A stretch of DNA of 64,000 nt from Bradyrhizobium nitroreducens (GTDB taxonomy: Bacteria; Pseudomonadota; Alphaproteobacteria; Rhizobiales; Xanthobacteraceae): positions 3,265,784 through 3,329,783 of the forward strand of contig NZ_LFJC01000003.1 in NCBI RefSeq assembly GCF_002776695.1. Direction: 5' to 3'. This document shows, piece by piece, positions 51,184 through 59,599 of the stretch. A program made the position numbers and the translations under genes. How positions within the stretch are numbered: the first letter of the stretch is position 1; each line of letters starts with the position of its first letter. The notes below the pieces were generated by a model. The model was not told the DNA's origin, ran no database searches, and was given only the letters and a program-made list of their open reading frames with translations.

Positions 51184-51438
51184 TCACGAATTCAGCTCGA
51201 GCTCCATCCTGGACTGGCGTTCGGCCTCCGCCTTGTTCTTGGCGGGATCCTCGCCCTGGGCGGCCCGGCAGGGCCTGATCTCGTAGTCATTGTCGAGCAC
51301 CCGGCGCGGCCCTGGACGGTCGTCGTCGGCGCTGACATCCACGACCAGGCCACTCCGCTGCGCGAGCTTCCAGACATCGGATTCGCTCGGATAGGCCTTG
51401 CTGATCTGGGCGTCGTTGCAGAACAGGGCGTAGGGCAT
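51184..51438 (-). CDS. Small conserved hypothetical protein
   Basis: An 84-residue soluble protein beginning MPYALFCNDAQISKAYPSESDVWKLAQRSGLVVDV, with a hydrophilic helical C-terminus (KNKAEAERQSRMELELNS). AGGAGCGGGAAGA upstream is a very good ribosome-binding site, which supports the gene. The N-terminal part, with alternating small hydrophobic residues and a W-K-L-A segment, resembles other unnamed Bradyrhizobium proteins. No function. Confidence 0.6.
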   Translation of the reverse strand: MPYALFCNDAQISKAYPSESDVWKLAQRSGLVVDVSADDDRPGPRRVLDNDYEIRPCRAAQGEDPAKNKAEAERQSRMELELNS

Positions 51439-51599
51439 TCTTCCCGCTCCTGGAAAGCCCGTTAACGGGCTCGCAGGCCGACAGGTTCCAGGCTGTGGGT
51501 GATCACGGGTCCGTGATCGGGGCCTCGGACCCTGAGTCCTTAACGAGTCCTGAATCGCGAAAAAAAGAATCCCCGGGACTCATTTGCCGGAATCAGCGG

Positions 51600-51719
51600 A
51601 TGTTTTCCGCCATGACCAGTGACCTGAAGACCTCTTGCGGGCACATGCTCCTGCCGCTGACGCTGGCGCTATTCGGCGCCTGCGCGGCCAATCTTTTGCT
51701 GGTCTGGTCCTGGCTGTAG
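51600..51719 (+). CDS. Possible 39-residue membrane peptide
   Basis: A short ORF (MFSAMTSDLKTSCGHMLLPL...) with one hydrophobic helix (MLLPLTLALFGACAANLLLV) and a final WSWL. ATG 51600 or ATG 51612. No strong ribosome-binding site, so reality is uncertain. The 160 bp upstream of it hold nothing else recognisable. Confidence 0.35.
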   Translation: MFSAMTSDLKTSCGHMLLPLTLALFGACAANLLLVWSWL

Positions 51720-51731
51720 GGGCCGGTCGGC

Positions 51732-52106
51732 CTATTTCTTGACCAACGGGCCGGAGGCGTCGCGGATGGCGGCGCGCAGTTTGGTCAGGGTTTCGGCACA
51801 ATACTCCTCCCGCTCGCGCTCGAACCGCTCCTGATGCTTGCGGAAATTGGCGATGCGGGCCTGCATCTCGGTGCGGAAGTCACCGATCGCCCGCGGTGGC
51901 GGGAGAGGCGCGGGCGGCGGCGGCGGGGGAGCTTTCTCCAGCTCCACCTCGACGGTGACGGTCTCGACAGTGACAACCTCCGTCGTCACCGTCGACGCGA
52001 CCTGGGTCCCCTCAGGCAGAAGGACGTCATCCTTTTTGCCGGTTACCGATTGGACGAAGGCCAGTGTCTGCGCGATCAGTGCGTCGCGTTCCCTGATCCA
52101 TTTCAT
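51732..52106 (-). CDS. Hypothetical protein with polyproline centre and charged helix
   Basis: A 124-residue protein. Start ATG 52106 (MKWIRERDALIAQT) has GAGGTGGATC as ribosome-binding site. A Val/Thr-rich beta-like stretch (TTEVVTVETVTVEVELEKA) is followed by a run of six prolines with further Pro (PPPPPPAPLPPP) and a long charged C-terminal helix (MQARIANFRKHQERFEREREEY). No signal peptide or known domain. Function unknown. Confidence 0.62.
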   Translation of the reverse strand: MKWIRERDALIAQTLAFVQSVTGKKDDVLLPEGTQVASTVTTEVVTVETVTVEVELEKAPPPPPPAPLPPPRAIGDFRTEMQARIANFRKHQERFEREREEYCAETLTKLRAAIRDASGPLVKK

Positions 52107-52207
52107 GATCCACCTCAGCCACCCCCATTCCACCAAAGCGGCTGCGTCGAATCAAGGCGGTTGACAAGGGATTGCATATTTTTCCCGGTCGCCCGAAAGT
52201 GGACCAA

Positions 52208-52372
52208 ATGGATTCCGGAACAGAACGTTCGGACGAAGCGGAGGGCCTGAGGCTCATCCGCGCGTTCCTGTCGCTACCGCCCGACAAGCGGGCGGAGGTG
52301 ATCGCGTTTGTGGAGGAATTGGCGCGTGCGCAAAGCCGGCCCGAGGAGGGCACGGAGGCATCGCCAAGGTGA
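52208..52372 (+). CDS. Small helical protein, unknown
   Basis: A 54-residue protein: MDSGTERSDEAEGLRLIRAFLSLPPDKRAEVIAFVEELARAQ. A single amphipathic helical pair resembles the C-terminal helices that follow helix-turn-helix domains in some short regulators (L-P-P-D-K-R-A-E-V-I-A-F-V-E). Start ATG 52208. Too short to assign; it could be a stand-alone regulator fragment or an adaptor. TTGACA at 52161 may be part of its promoter. Confidence 0.5.
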   Translation: MDSGTERSDEAEGLRLIRAFLSLPPDKRAEVIAFVEELARAQSRPEEGTEASPR

Positions 52373-52377
52373 GCGCG

Positions 52378-52605
52378 CTAGCGCTGGCGCGGGTTGACGT
52401 TGGGCTCGAACGGGGCGCCCACCATCCGAACCGGCGTTAGATCCGACGTCCGGGGGACGTCGGTCATCGCTCTCTCGGCGACCAGTCTTTCGGGCCGCGG
52501 TCCAAGGACCGGCTCGAGCAGTGTCAACGTGCAGGCCGCGGCGCCACAGCACAGCGTGACCGTCGCCAGCAGAAACATGTTTCGGTTTTCTTCTCTGATC
52601 CGCAT
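52378..52605 (-). CDS. Small exported or membrane-anchored protein
   Basis: A 75-residue protein with N-terminal hydrophobic segment FLLATVTLCCGAAACTLTLLEPV (about 11-33) containing C-C and a later C, then a polar tail (VAERAMTDVPRTSDLTPVRMVGAPFEPN). A signal anchor or unusual lipoprotein is possible. Start ATG 52605 or ATG 52578. Convergent with the 54-residue gene. No family recognised. Confidence 0.5.
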   Translation of the reverse strand: MRIREENRNMFLLATVTLCCGAAACTLTLLEPVLGPRPERLVAERAMTDVPRTSDLTPVRMVGAPFEPNVNPRQR

Positions 52606-52826
52606 GGGCCGACAACGGCCGAAGGCTCGCTGCGGTTCCGCAGACGCGAGGATCCGGATCGCGCGCGCGGAAGCGGGCCAAGCTTACGCGGAGCTTACGT
52701 CGGGGGCGCAGAAGGGTTATTTTTCCGTAAGAGAACGCATTCAATTTGCATTAAATCTTAACGACCGCGAGTTCCAATGCACGGTGCTGGGTTTATGCCT
52801 CGGCAGGACATTGGTGAGCGGCGGAA

Positions 52827-54524
52827 ATGAGCTTTTTGAACAATCTGAAGATCGTCTGGAAAGTGGCGCTGATCGTGGCGGTGATGGGCTGCGCGATGAT
52901 CGCCGTCGCGGGCTTCGGCGCGCGCGAACTCTCCGCAACCGTCGACGGCTTCGGCGAACTCGCCGCTGCGCAATCCTCCGCGCTCAACCTCGCGCGCGCC
53001 CAGCGCCGAGCCGAGACTTATCATGCCGCGCTCTATGCCGTCTTCACCGAGGCAACCGAGGCCGGCAATGTCGCTCGCCTGAAGACGGCCAACCAGAACC
53101 GCGACGAGATCCGTCAATACCTGGACGCGGCGGAGCAGGATGATCCGGGGCGCGCCAGCCAGATCAAGAGCATTGGCGACCAGCTCAAGGCCGCGTTCGC
53201 GGGCTGCGACCCGGTGCTGAAGGCGGGATCGCAGGCCAGCAGCACGGAAGAGAATGCCAAGGCCGCCGACCGCGCGCACAAGGAGTGCGATCCGCTGCTC
53301 GATGCGGCCCTCGCACGCATTGCCCAATTCACCACCGAAACCGGTCAGGCCGTCGCCAAGCGCAAGGAGGCCATCAACCGCGACGCGCGCGCCGCGACCT
53401 GGACCGTGGTCGGCGTCAGCGCCGGCGGCCTGATCCTGGGCATCGCGATCGCGCTGTTCATCGGCCTCAAGGCGATGTCGCACCCGATTGCCCGGCTCAA
53501 GCTCGCCATGGAGGGGCTTGCCCGCAACGATCTCAAGACCGAGGTGCCCGACAAGGACCGCCGCGACGAGATTGGCGAGATGGCCAAAACGGTCGAAGTG
53601 TTCAAGACCAATGGGCTCGAGGTCGAACGTCTCAAGGCCGCGCAGCTCGAAACGGAGAAGCAGGCCGCCGAGCAGCGCCGCCGCGACATGGTCAACCTCG
53701 CCGACGGCTTCGAGCGCGCGGTCGGCGAGATCATCGACACAGTCGGGTCCGCCTCCACCGAGCTCGAAGCATCGTCCTCGACGCTGGCCACCACCGCGCA
53801 GCGTGCGCAGGAGCTGACCTCGGTCGTTGCGGTCGCCTCGGGCGAAGCCACCGGCAACGTGCAGTCGGTCGCGACCGCCACCGAAGAGCTGTCCTCGTCG
53901 GTCAACGAGATCAGCCGGCAGGTGCAGGAATCCGCGCGGATGGCGGGTGAAGCCGTCGCCCAGGCCCGCACCACGACCGAACGCGTCAGCGAGCTCTCGG
54001 TCGCGGCGACGCGGATCGGCGACGTCGTCGAGCTGATCAACACCATTGCCGGCCAGACCAACCTCCTGGCGCTGAACGCCACGATCGAGGCGGCGCGCGC
54101 CGGCGAGGCCGGCCGGGGCTTTGCCGTCGTTGCCTCCGAGGTGAAGACGCTGGCCGAGCAGACCGCGAAAGCGACCGGCGAGATCAGCCAGCAGATCACC
54201 GGCATCCAGACCGCGACGCAGGAATCCGTCAACGCGATCCGCGACATCTCCGTGACGATCGAGCGGTTGTCGGAGGTGTCGTCGACGATTGCCGCCGCCG
54301 TCGAGGAGCAGGGCGCCGCAACCCAGGAGATCTCGCGCAACGTGCAGCAGGCCGCCCACGGCACCCAGCAGGTCTCGACCAACATCGCCGATGTGCAGCG
54401 CGGCGCGGCCGAGACCGGCTCGGCCTCCTCGCAGGTGCTCTCGACCGCCAAGATGCTGGCGAGCGACAGCACCCGGCTCAAGGACGAGGTCGGAAAATTC
54501 CTGCGGACCGTGCGCTCGGCGTAA
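52827..54524 (+). CDS. Methyl-accepting chemotaxis protein
   Basis: A 565-residue chemoreceptor. The first membrane helix is at about 11-29 (VWKVALIVAVMGCAMIAVAGF), and a periplasmic four-helix bundle (about 32-190) follows. The second membrane helix is at about 191-213 (WTVVGVSAGGLILGIAIALFIGL), then a HAMP domain (MSHPIARLKLAMEGLARNDL). The cytoplasmic signalling tip is TIAGQTNLLALNATIEAARAGEAGRGFAVVASEVKTLAEQTA. The ligand domain resembles a 4HB/TarH-type sensor. It feeds the che system encoded at the left of this window or another one. No CheR-binding pentapeptide is present at the C-terminus (ends LRTVRSA). Confidence 0.95.
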   Translation: MSFLNNLKIVWKVALIVAVMGCAMIAVAGFGARELSATVDGFGELAAAQSSALNLARAQRRAETYHAALYAVFTEATEAGNVARLKTANQNRDEIRQYLDAAEQDDPGRASQIKSIGDQLKAAFAGCDPVLKAGSQASSTEENAKAADRAHKECDPLLDAALARIAQFTTETGQAVAKRKEAINRDARAATWTVVGVSAGGLILGIAIALFIGLKAMSHPIARLKLAMEGLARNDLKTEVPDKDRRDEIGEMAKTVEVFKTNGLEVERLKAAQLETEKQAAEQRRRDMVNLADGFERAVGEIIDTVGSASTELEASSSTLATTAQRAQELTSVVAVASGEATGNVQSVATATEELSSSVNEISRQVQESARMAGEAVAQARTTTERVSELSVAATRIGDVVELINTIAGQTNLLALNATIEAARAGEAGRGFAVVASEVKTLAEQTAKATGEISQQITGIQTATQESVNAIRDISVTIERLSEVSSTIAAAVEEQGAATQEISRNVQQAAHGTQQVSTNIADVQRGAAETGSASSQVLSTAKMLASDSTRLKDEVGKFLRTVRSA

Positions 54525-54555
54525 GTCCGCGCCGCGGTGTCCGTCTGCCGGGCCT

Positions 54556-54669
54556 CTATGGCGCCAGCAGGAAACCGAGCGCGACCACCAACAGCATGGC
54601 CGTCATGACGACGGCCGTCACCGCGCCGGCGATGATCCTTGCTTTTTCTCTGGCGGTGGTGGGACGCAT
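54556..54669 (-). CDS. 37-residue single-pass membrane peptide
   Basis: A short ORF (MRPTTAREKARIIAGAVTAV...) ending VVALGFLLAP, with a basic N-terminus and one transmembrane helix (about 12-35). It lies in the 240-bp gap between the chemoreceptor and the methyltransferase, convergent with the receptor gene. The positive-inside layout and clean hydrophobic helix suggest a real micro-protein. No ribosome-binding site stands out. Function unknown. Confidence 0.5.
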   Translation of the reverse strand: MRPTTAREKARIIAGAVTAVVMTAMLLVVALGFLLAP

Positions 54670-54764
54670 AGCGTGCGCATGCTATCTCATGTTGAAATTC
54701 GATCCAATCTGTGGTTGTTGACCGTCCCCGCGCGGGTGCGCGGCAGACACCACAGGTCCGGGAC

Positions 54765-55484
54765 ATGAACGAGGACGTCGGCGACGGCTGGGCCACCTCC
54801 GCGGCCGCATGGATCGTCGAGCAAGGCGAAGACGGCGACTATGGCCGCCGCTGCGTGCTGGATGCGCCGATGCGGGCGCGGATCGAGGGCCGCGGATTCC
54901 GCCATGCGCTCGACGTCGGATGCGGGGAGGGGCGCTTCTGCCGCATCATGCAGCGCGCCGGCATTCGCACCACCGGCATCGATCCCACCGAGGCCTTGCT
55001 GGCGCGCGCCAGGGAGCTGGACCCGGACGGCGACTATCGGCTCGGCCGCGCCGAGACGATGGATGTCGAGGCCTTGCACGATCTCGTCGTCAGCTATCTC
55101 AGCCTGATCGACATGCCCGATCTCGGCGGGGCAATCGCCGGCATGGTGAGGGCGCTGCGGCCCGGCGGCACGCTGCTGATCGCCAACATGACCAGCTTCA
55201 ACACCGCCGGCCCGCCCGAAGGCTGGACGCGCGACCACGACGGTACTCCGCGCTTCATCATCGATCACTACATGGATGAACGCGCGACCTGGGTGAGCTG
55301 GCGCGACATGCGGATCCTGAACTGGCATCGGCCGCTCAGCACCTACATGACGCTGCTGCTCGATCATGGTCTCCAGCTGCGCCTGTTCAGCGAGCCCCAA
55401 CCGACGGGCGGCACCCCCGAGCAGATCGCCCGGCATCGCCGCGTGCCCTACTTCCACATCATGGAATGGCAGAAGCCGGATTGA
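54765..55484 (+). CDS. SAM-dependent methyltransferase, class I (small-molecule type)
   Basis: A 239-residue methyltransferase starting MNEDVGDGWATSAAAWI. The SAM-binding motif I is HALDVGCGEGRFCRIMQRAGIRTTGIDPTEALL (about 47-79); the post-I acidic residue is in G-I-D; motif IV is around VVSYLSLIDMPDLGGAI. Homologues act on small metabolites such as quinones or polyketides; the substrate is unknown. An open frame begins 54 bp upstream but adds a non-family N-terminus. Confidence 0.9.
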   Translation: MNEDVGDGWATSAAAWIVEQGEDGDYGRRCVLDAPMRARIEGRGFRHALDVGCGEGRFCRIMQRAGIRTTGIDPTEALLARARELDPDGDYRLGRAETMDVEALHDLVVSYLSLIDMPDLGGAIAGMVRALRPGGTLLIANMTSFNTAGPPEGWTRDHDGTPRFIIDHYMDERATWVSWRDMRILNWHRPLSTYMTLLLDHGLQLRLFSEPQPTGGTPEQIARHRRVPYFHIMEWQKPD

Positions 55485-55495
55485 GCGGTGCCGGA

Positions 55496-56257
55496 TCAGG
55501 CAGCGAGCCTCGCTCTGAAGAACCGCGCGACGCGATCAATCGCATCCGACGTCATCGGATCGGAGTCGCTGAAGTCAAAGCCATGCGGCTTGCCGGGATA
55601 GGGCACGAACTCAGCGTCGGCGCCGACGGATCTCGCAAGCTCGATCAGCTTCTTGCCATTCGCGATCGATACGTTCTGATCGGCTTCGCCGTGCAACTCG
55701 ATCGAGGGTGGCATATGCTTGACCTTGCCAGCCATCGCTTCGGGCATGCCGGCATAGAGCACCGCAAGCGCGCCAATGCGCGCATCGCGGGCGGCGGTAT
55801 TGGCGGCAACGAACCCGCCGAGCGAAAAGCCCAGCAGGCCGACCTGCCCAGAGCTGTCGGCACGGCCGAGAATGGTCGTGACGGTGGTGGACACCGTCTC
55901 CGACCAGCCGTCGAAGCGCCCCGTGTCATAGGCCTCGCGGCTCCCTTTCGTGCTTGACTTCGGATCGAGCGCCGCGGTGTCCCTGCCGGTCATGTAATGG
56001 AGGAAATAGGAGTCGATACCTGCCGCCGTCAATGCGTCGGCATAGCGCTCATAGGCGCGTTGTCTCAGCTCGATGCCGCGCGAGCCGTGCAGCACAATGA
56101 CCGCAGGGCGCTTTCCGGTCAGTTTCGCCGCATAGCGCGAGAGGGACAGGCTCTCATTGCCGGCCGCGACGCTGAGCTGCTCGGTCGGTGCGCCACGCGC
56201 CGTAGCGGGCAACAGCAGTGCGGCGAGACCGGTCAGGGCCGTTCGTCGAGTGATCAT
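55496..56257 (-). CDS. Exported dienelactone hydrolase-like protein
   Basis: A 253-residue protein starting MITRRTALTGLAALLLPATARG, a Tat-like (R-R) signal. The alpha/beta-hydrolase core has AVIVLHGSRGIELRQR (oxyanion loop), QVGLLGFSLGGFVAANTAA (nucleophile elbow G-F-S-L-G-G, about 136) and late GKPHGFDF (His). In classical dienelactone hydrolases the nucleophile is Cys; here Ser replaces it, as in many periplasmic relatives. Convergent with the first methyltransferase and divergent from the second. Confidence 0.88.
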   Translation of the reverse strand: MITRRTALTGLAALLLPATARGAPTEQLSVAAGNESLSLSRYAAKLTGKRPAVIVLHGSRGIELRQRAYERYADALTAAGIDSYFLHYMTGRDTAALDPKSSTKGSREAYDTGRFDGWSETVSTTVTTILGRADSSGQVGLLGFSLGGFVAANTAARDARIGALAVLYAGMPEAMAGKVKHMPPSIELHGEADQNVSIANGKKLIELARSVGADAEFVPYPGKPHGFDFSDSDPMTSDAIDRVARFFRARLAA

Positions 56258-56343
56258 CGGCAGGCTCGCTTGAAGGAGATTTCGGGCGCGGCCCATCCGC
56301 TGTATGGTGAGCTTGCGACGGAATTTTGGCTCGGGCTGATCCG

Positions 56344-57057
56344 ATGATCTCCAATCGTCCTCCCGTGCTGGCCCACGAACGCTTCGTGGCCGACCGCGAC
56401 AATTTCACGGGCCTCGATCTCGCCGCGCGGTTCGAGCGGATCGAGCGGACCAACCTGTGGGGCGCTGCCGGCTCGGTGTCGGGTCTGGGCTCGGAGGACA
56501 TGGCCACCGCCGCCATCCGGGACGCGCTTCCGCCGCTCGTGCAGCGGCGCGGCGTGCGTTCGCTGCTCGACGCCCCCTGCGGCGATGCGGGCTGGATCGG
56601 ATGCATCAAGCTCGATCTCGACTACATCGGCATCGACATCGTGCCGTCGCTGATCGAGGCCAACAACCGGCGCGTGGCGGACGGCGAGCTGGCCGGCCGA
56701 TTCCTGGCTGCCGATATCACGCGCGATGCACTGCCGCGCGCCGATCTGATCCTGTGCCGGGACTGCCTGGTGCATCTGAGCTTTCAGAACATCGCCCGCG
56801 CCGTCGCCCGCTTTCGCGAGAGCGGCGCGCAATTCCTGCTCGTTACGACGTTTCCGGAATGGGAGGACAATCGCGATTGCGAGGACGGCGACTGGCGCGC
56901 GCTCAACATGATGAAGGCGCCGTTCGGCTGGCCCGCGCCGCGCGAGTTGATCGACGAGCGCTGCGAGGAAGGCGAGGGCGGCTGGCGCGACAAGAGCCTC
57001 GGGCTGTGGCGGCTGGACGACCTACCGAATCCCGTTCACATGGCCACGGATGTGTGA
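56344..57057 (+). CDS. SAM-dependent methyltransferase, class I
   Basis: A 237-residue protein starting MISNRPPVLAHERF. SAM motif I is GVRSLLDAPCGDAGWIGCIKLDLDYIGIDIVPSLIEAN (about 73-110), in which a Pro/Cys pair replaces the usual G-x-G. DLILCRDCLVHLSFQNIARAVARF follows at motif IV. It is not closely similar to the other methyltransferase 860 bp upstream. Homologues in rhizobia are unnamed; the substrate is unknown. The preceding 86 bp are shared with the divergent dienelactone-hydrolase-like gene. Confidence 0.88.
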   Translation: MISNRPPVLAHERFVADRDNFTGLDLAARFERIERTNLWGAAGSVSGLGSEDMATAAIRDALPPLVQRRGVRSLLDAPCGDAGWIGCIKLDLDYIGIDIVPSLIEANNRRVADGELAGRFLAADITRDALPRADLILCRDCLVHLSFQNIARAVARFRESGAQFLLVTTFPEWEDNRDCEDGDWRALNMMKAPFGWPAPRELIDERCEEGEGGWRDKSLGLWRLDDLPNPVHMATDV

Positions 57058-57151
57058 CAGCTGCGGGCACAACCTCCATTGCGGACTCGATCGTGCCGAC
57101 GATAGACTTCGGGTTGTGTAAGCGATCTCCTGTCGCATGCCGGAGCGCACC

Positions 57152-58981
57152 ATGAGCCTACGTCCCGCCTTGGCCGCGTTGTTGATTGGGTTCAGTTCGC
57201 CGGCGCTGGCGCAGCAGGACGGCGCTGCGCTCTATGCCGCGCATTGCGCGCAATGCCACGACGGCGATGCGCAGGCCCGCGTGCCCGGCCGCGGCGCCCT
57301 GCAGGCGATGTCGTTCGATCATGTGCTGGGGGCGTTGACCTCCGGCAGCATGACGGCGATGGCGAAGGACCGCAGCGACGCCGAACGCCGCGCGATAGCA
57401 TCCTTCGTCACCGGCAAGATGCCGACGGGCGGCGGCGCCGACGCGGACGGCCGCTGCGCGCAGCAGGCGAACAGCTTTCCTGGACCCCTCGACGGTCCGC
57501 GCTGGAACGGCTGGGGCGTCGACACTGGCAACAGCCGGTTCCAGCCGGCCGACATGGCCGGGCTGACGGCGGAGCAGGTGCCGCGCCTGCGGCTGAAATG
57601 GGCTTATGCCTTCCCCGGCGCCTCGGTGTCGTTTGCGCCGCCGACGATCGTCGGCGGCATGCTGTTCATCGGCGGCACCGATCGCAAGGTGCACGCGCTC
57701 GACGCGCGAAGCGGCTGCACGCTGTGGACGTTGGCGATCGATGCGGCGGTGCGTGCCGCGATCAGCTTTGCGAGGCTTCCGGGCTCCGATCAGTACGCGA
57801 TCTTCTTCGGCGATCTGCGCGCCAACGCCTATGCGGTGAATGCGCTTACCGGTGCGCAGATCTGGAAGACGAAGGTGGAGGAGCATGCGGCTGCGCGCAT
57901 TACCGGTGCGCCGACGCTGCATGATGGCGTGCTCTACGTGCCGGTGTCCTCGCTCGAGGAAGCCGCCGGCTCGCAAGCCTCCTACGAATGCTGCACCTTC
58001 CGCGGCAGCGTGGTGGCGCTGGAGGCTGCGACCGGCAAGACGGTCTGGCAGGCCTACACCATCCCCGAGATCCCGCATCCCACGACGAGGAATGCCCGGG
58101 GCACGCAGCTGTTCGGCCCGTCGGGCGCTGCGATCTGGTCGGCGCCGACGATCGATGCGAAGCGGGGCGCGCTCTATGTGGCGACCAGCAATTCCTATTC
58201 GAACCCGCCGGCTGCGACCGCCGATTCGATCCTGGCGTTCGAGCTCGGAAGCGGGAAGCTGCTGTGGAAGCAGCAGGCGACGCCGAAGGACGCCTTCGTC
58301 GTGGCGTGCTTCATGGCAGACAAGACCAATTGTCCCGACGAGCCCGGGCCCGATCACGATTTCGGCCAGTCACCGATCCTCGTCACCTTGCGCGATGGCA
58401 AGCGCATCCTGGCCATCGCGCAAAAGTCCGGCGTCGTGCACGCGCTCGATCCCGACGACGGCGGCAAGATCCTGTGGCAGACGAGGATCGGGAAGGGCGG
58501 TTCGCTGGGTGGTAGCGAGTGGGGCTCGGCCGCGGACGGCGAGCGCATCTACGCCGCCAACTCCGACGTGCGCTTTACGCGCGACGGCACGCGGCAGCTC
58601 GATCCCACGCAAGGCGGCGGCCTGTTCGGTCTCGATCTCGCCAGCGGGAAGGTCGTGATGGAGGTGCCGCCGGTGGCCTGTGGTGAGCGCCTTCAATGCA
58701 GCCCCGCCCTCTCGGCGGCGGTGAGCCTGATCCCCGGTGTCGTGTTCTCCGGCGGCGTCAGCGGCTTCCTGCGCGCCTACGCCACCGACGGCAAGCTGCT
58801 CTGGGAGTTCGACACCGCGCGGGATTTCAAGGCCGTGAACGGCATCCCCGCCCATGGCGGTGCGATCGACGGTCCCGGTCCCGTCATCGCCGGCGGCATG
58901 CTCTATACCAATTCCGGTTATGGCCAATGGAGCGGCGTCCCTGGCAACGTGCTGCTGGCATTCGAGGCCGCGACGGAGTGA
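57152..58981 (+). CDS. Exported cytochrome c/PQQ-binding dehydrogenase, polyvinyl alcohol dehydrogenase-like
   Basis: A 609-residue periplasmic protein starting MSLRPALAALLIGFSSPALA. An N-terminal cytochrome c domain has haem motif C-A-Q-C-H (AHCAQCHDGDAQ, about 32-43). Then comes an eight-bladed PQQ-type propeller (repeated WxxxxD/G-K-L-L-W and A-x-D-x-x-x-G-x-x-x-W patterns). The order haem domain then propeller is that of polyvinyl alcohol dehydrogenase (PvaA), whereas most quinohaemoprotein alcohol dehydrogenases have the haem last. It oxidises alcohols and passes electrons to a cytochrome. No PQQ synthesis genes are nearby. Substrate not proven. Confidence 0.87.
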   Translation: MSLRPALAALLIGFSSPALAQQDGAALYAAHCAQCHDGDAQARVPGRGALQAMSFDHVLGALTSGSMTAMAKDRSDAERRAIASFVTGKMPTGGGADADGRCAQQANSFPGPLDGPRWNGWGVDTGNSRFQPADMAGLTAEQVPRLRLKWAYAFPGASVSFAPPTIVGGMLFIGGTDRKVHALDARSGCTLWTLAIDAAVRAAISFARLPGSDQYAIFFGDLRANAYAVNALTGAQIWKTKVEEHAAARITGAPTLHDGVLYVPVSSLEEAAGSQASYECCTFRGSVVALEAATGKTVWQAYTIPEIPHPTTRNARGTQLFGPSGAAIWSAPTIDAKRGALYVATSNSYSNPPAATADSILAFELGSGKLLWKQQATPKDAFVVACFMADKTNCPDEPGPDHDFGQSPILVTLRDGKRILAIAQKSGVVHALDPDDGGKILWQTRIGKGGSLGGSEWGSAADGERIYAANSDVRFTRDGTRQLDPTQGGGLFGLDLASGKVVMEVPPVACGERLQCSPALSAAVSLIPGVVFSGGVSGFLRAYATDGKLLWEFDTARDFKAVNGIPAHGGAIDGPGPVIAGGMLYTNSGYGQWSGVPGNVLLAFEAATE

Positions 58982-58989
58982 GCTTCCGC

Positions 58990-59050
58990 TCTGGTGTCCC
59001 GGACGCGCTGCAACGGCTTAGCGTTGCTGCGCTGCGTCCGGAGCACGGGC
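58990..59050. repeat. Extragenic repeat, TGTCCCGGACGCGCTGC family
   Basis: GGTGTCCCGGACGCGCTGC, then CGTTGCTGCGCTGCGTCCGG and AGCACGGGCC, the same family as 39375-39520. The pairs form a hairpin just after the dehydrogenase stop codon. Open frames in it are not genes. Confidence 0.7.
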
Positions 59051-59096
59051 CGACCGCCTTTCAATTCGCTTCCGTCTAGAAGGGAAAACACATTCA

Positions 59097-59513
59097 ATGA
59101 TCGATGCCAGATGCAGCTGCGGCGCGCTTTCGCTGTCGCTGCCGGGACCATCGCAGCTCGTCGTCGCCTGTCATTGCCTCGACTGTCAGCGACGAACCGG
59201 CGCGCCGTTCGGTGTCGGTGCGTTCTACCCGGCGCACGCCGTCACGATTTCAGGATTGTCAAAGGAGTACGTTCGGACAGCCGCGAGCGGCGGCAAGGTC
59301 CACAACCATTTTTGTCCCGACTGCGGCGCAACGGTCTATTGGCAGGCCGACAATCTGCCTGGGATGATCGGCGTTGCCGTCGGCGCGATCGCGCAACCGG
59401 ACTTCCCGGCGCCGATCCGATCGGTGTTCGAGCAGTCGAAACATGGCTGGGTCGAGATCGAAGGTGCCGAGCATTTTCGGCAAAGCAGCGTGCCGAAAAA
59501 GAATTCGGGCTGA
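59097..59513 (+). CDS. GFA-family zinc protein
   Basis: A 138-residue protein of the glutathione-dependent formaldehyde-activating (GFA/CENP-V) fold. Zinc ligands are in ARCSCGALS (C-x-C), ACHCLDCQRRTGAPFG (C-x-C-x2-C) and HFCPDCGATVYW (C-x2-C), all intact. The family may bind thiol adducts; formaldehyde activation is proven for few members. Start ATG 59097 (MIDARCSCG) is typical. It follows the PQQ dehydrogenase, whose aldehyde products it could meet, but that link is inference. Confidence 0.92.
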   Translation: MIDARCSCGALSLSLPGPSQLVVACHCLDCQRRTGAPFGVGAFYPAHAVTISGLSKEYVRTAASGGKVHNHFCPDCGATVYWQADNLPGMIGVAVGAIAQPDFPAPIRSVFEQSKHGWVEIEGAEHFRQSSVPKKNSG

Positions 59514-59599
59514 AGGTGTCTGAAGCTGGTGCCGGCTGAAGGGATTGCGCCCGATCTTCGGCTTACAAAAACGCTTGCCGGCGATCGGTATCCCGGTTG

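Noticed and set aside
52161..52184. TTGACA followed by A/T-rich bases as a sigma-70 promoter
   Set aside because: The -35-like hexamer is good, but with 17-bp spacing the -10 would be GC-rich; not reported as a firm promoter.
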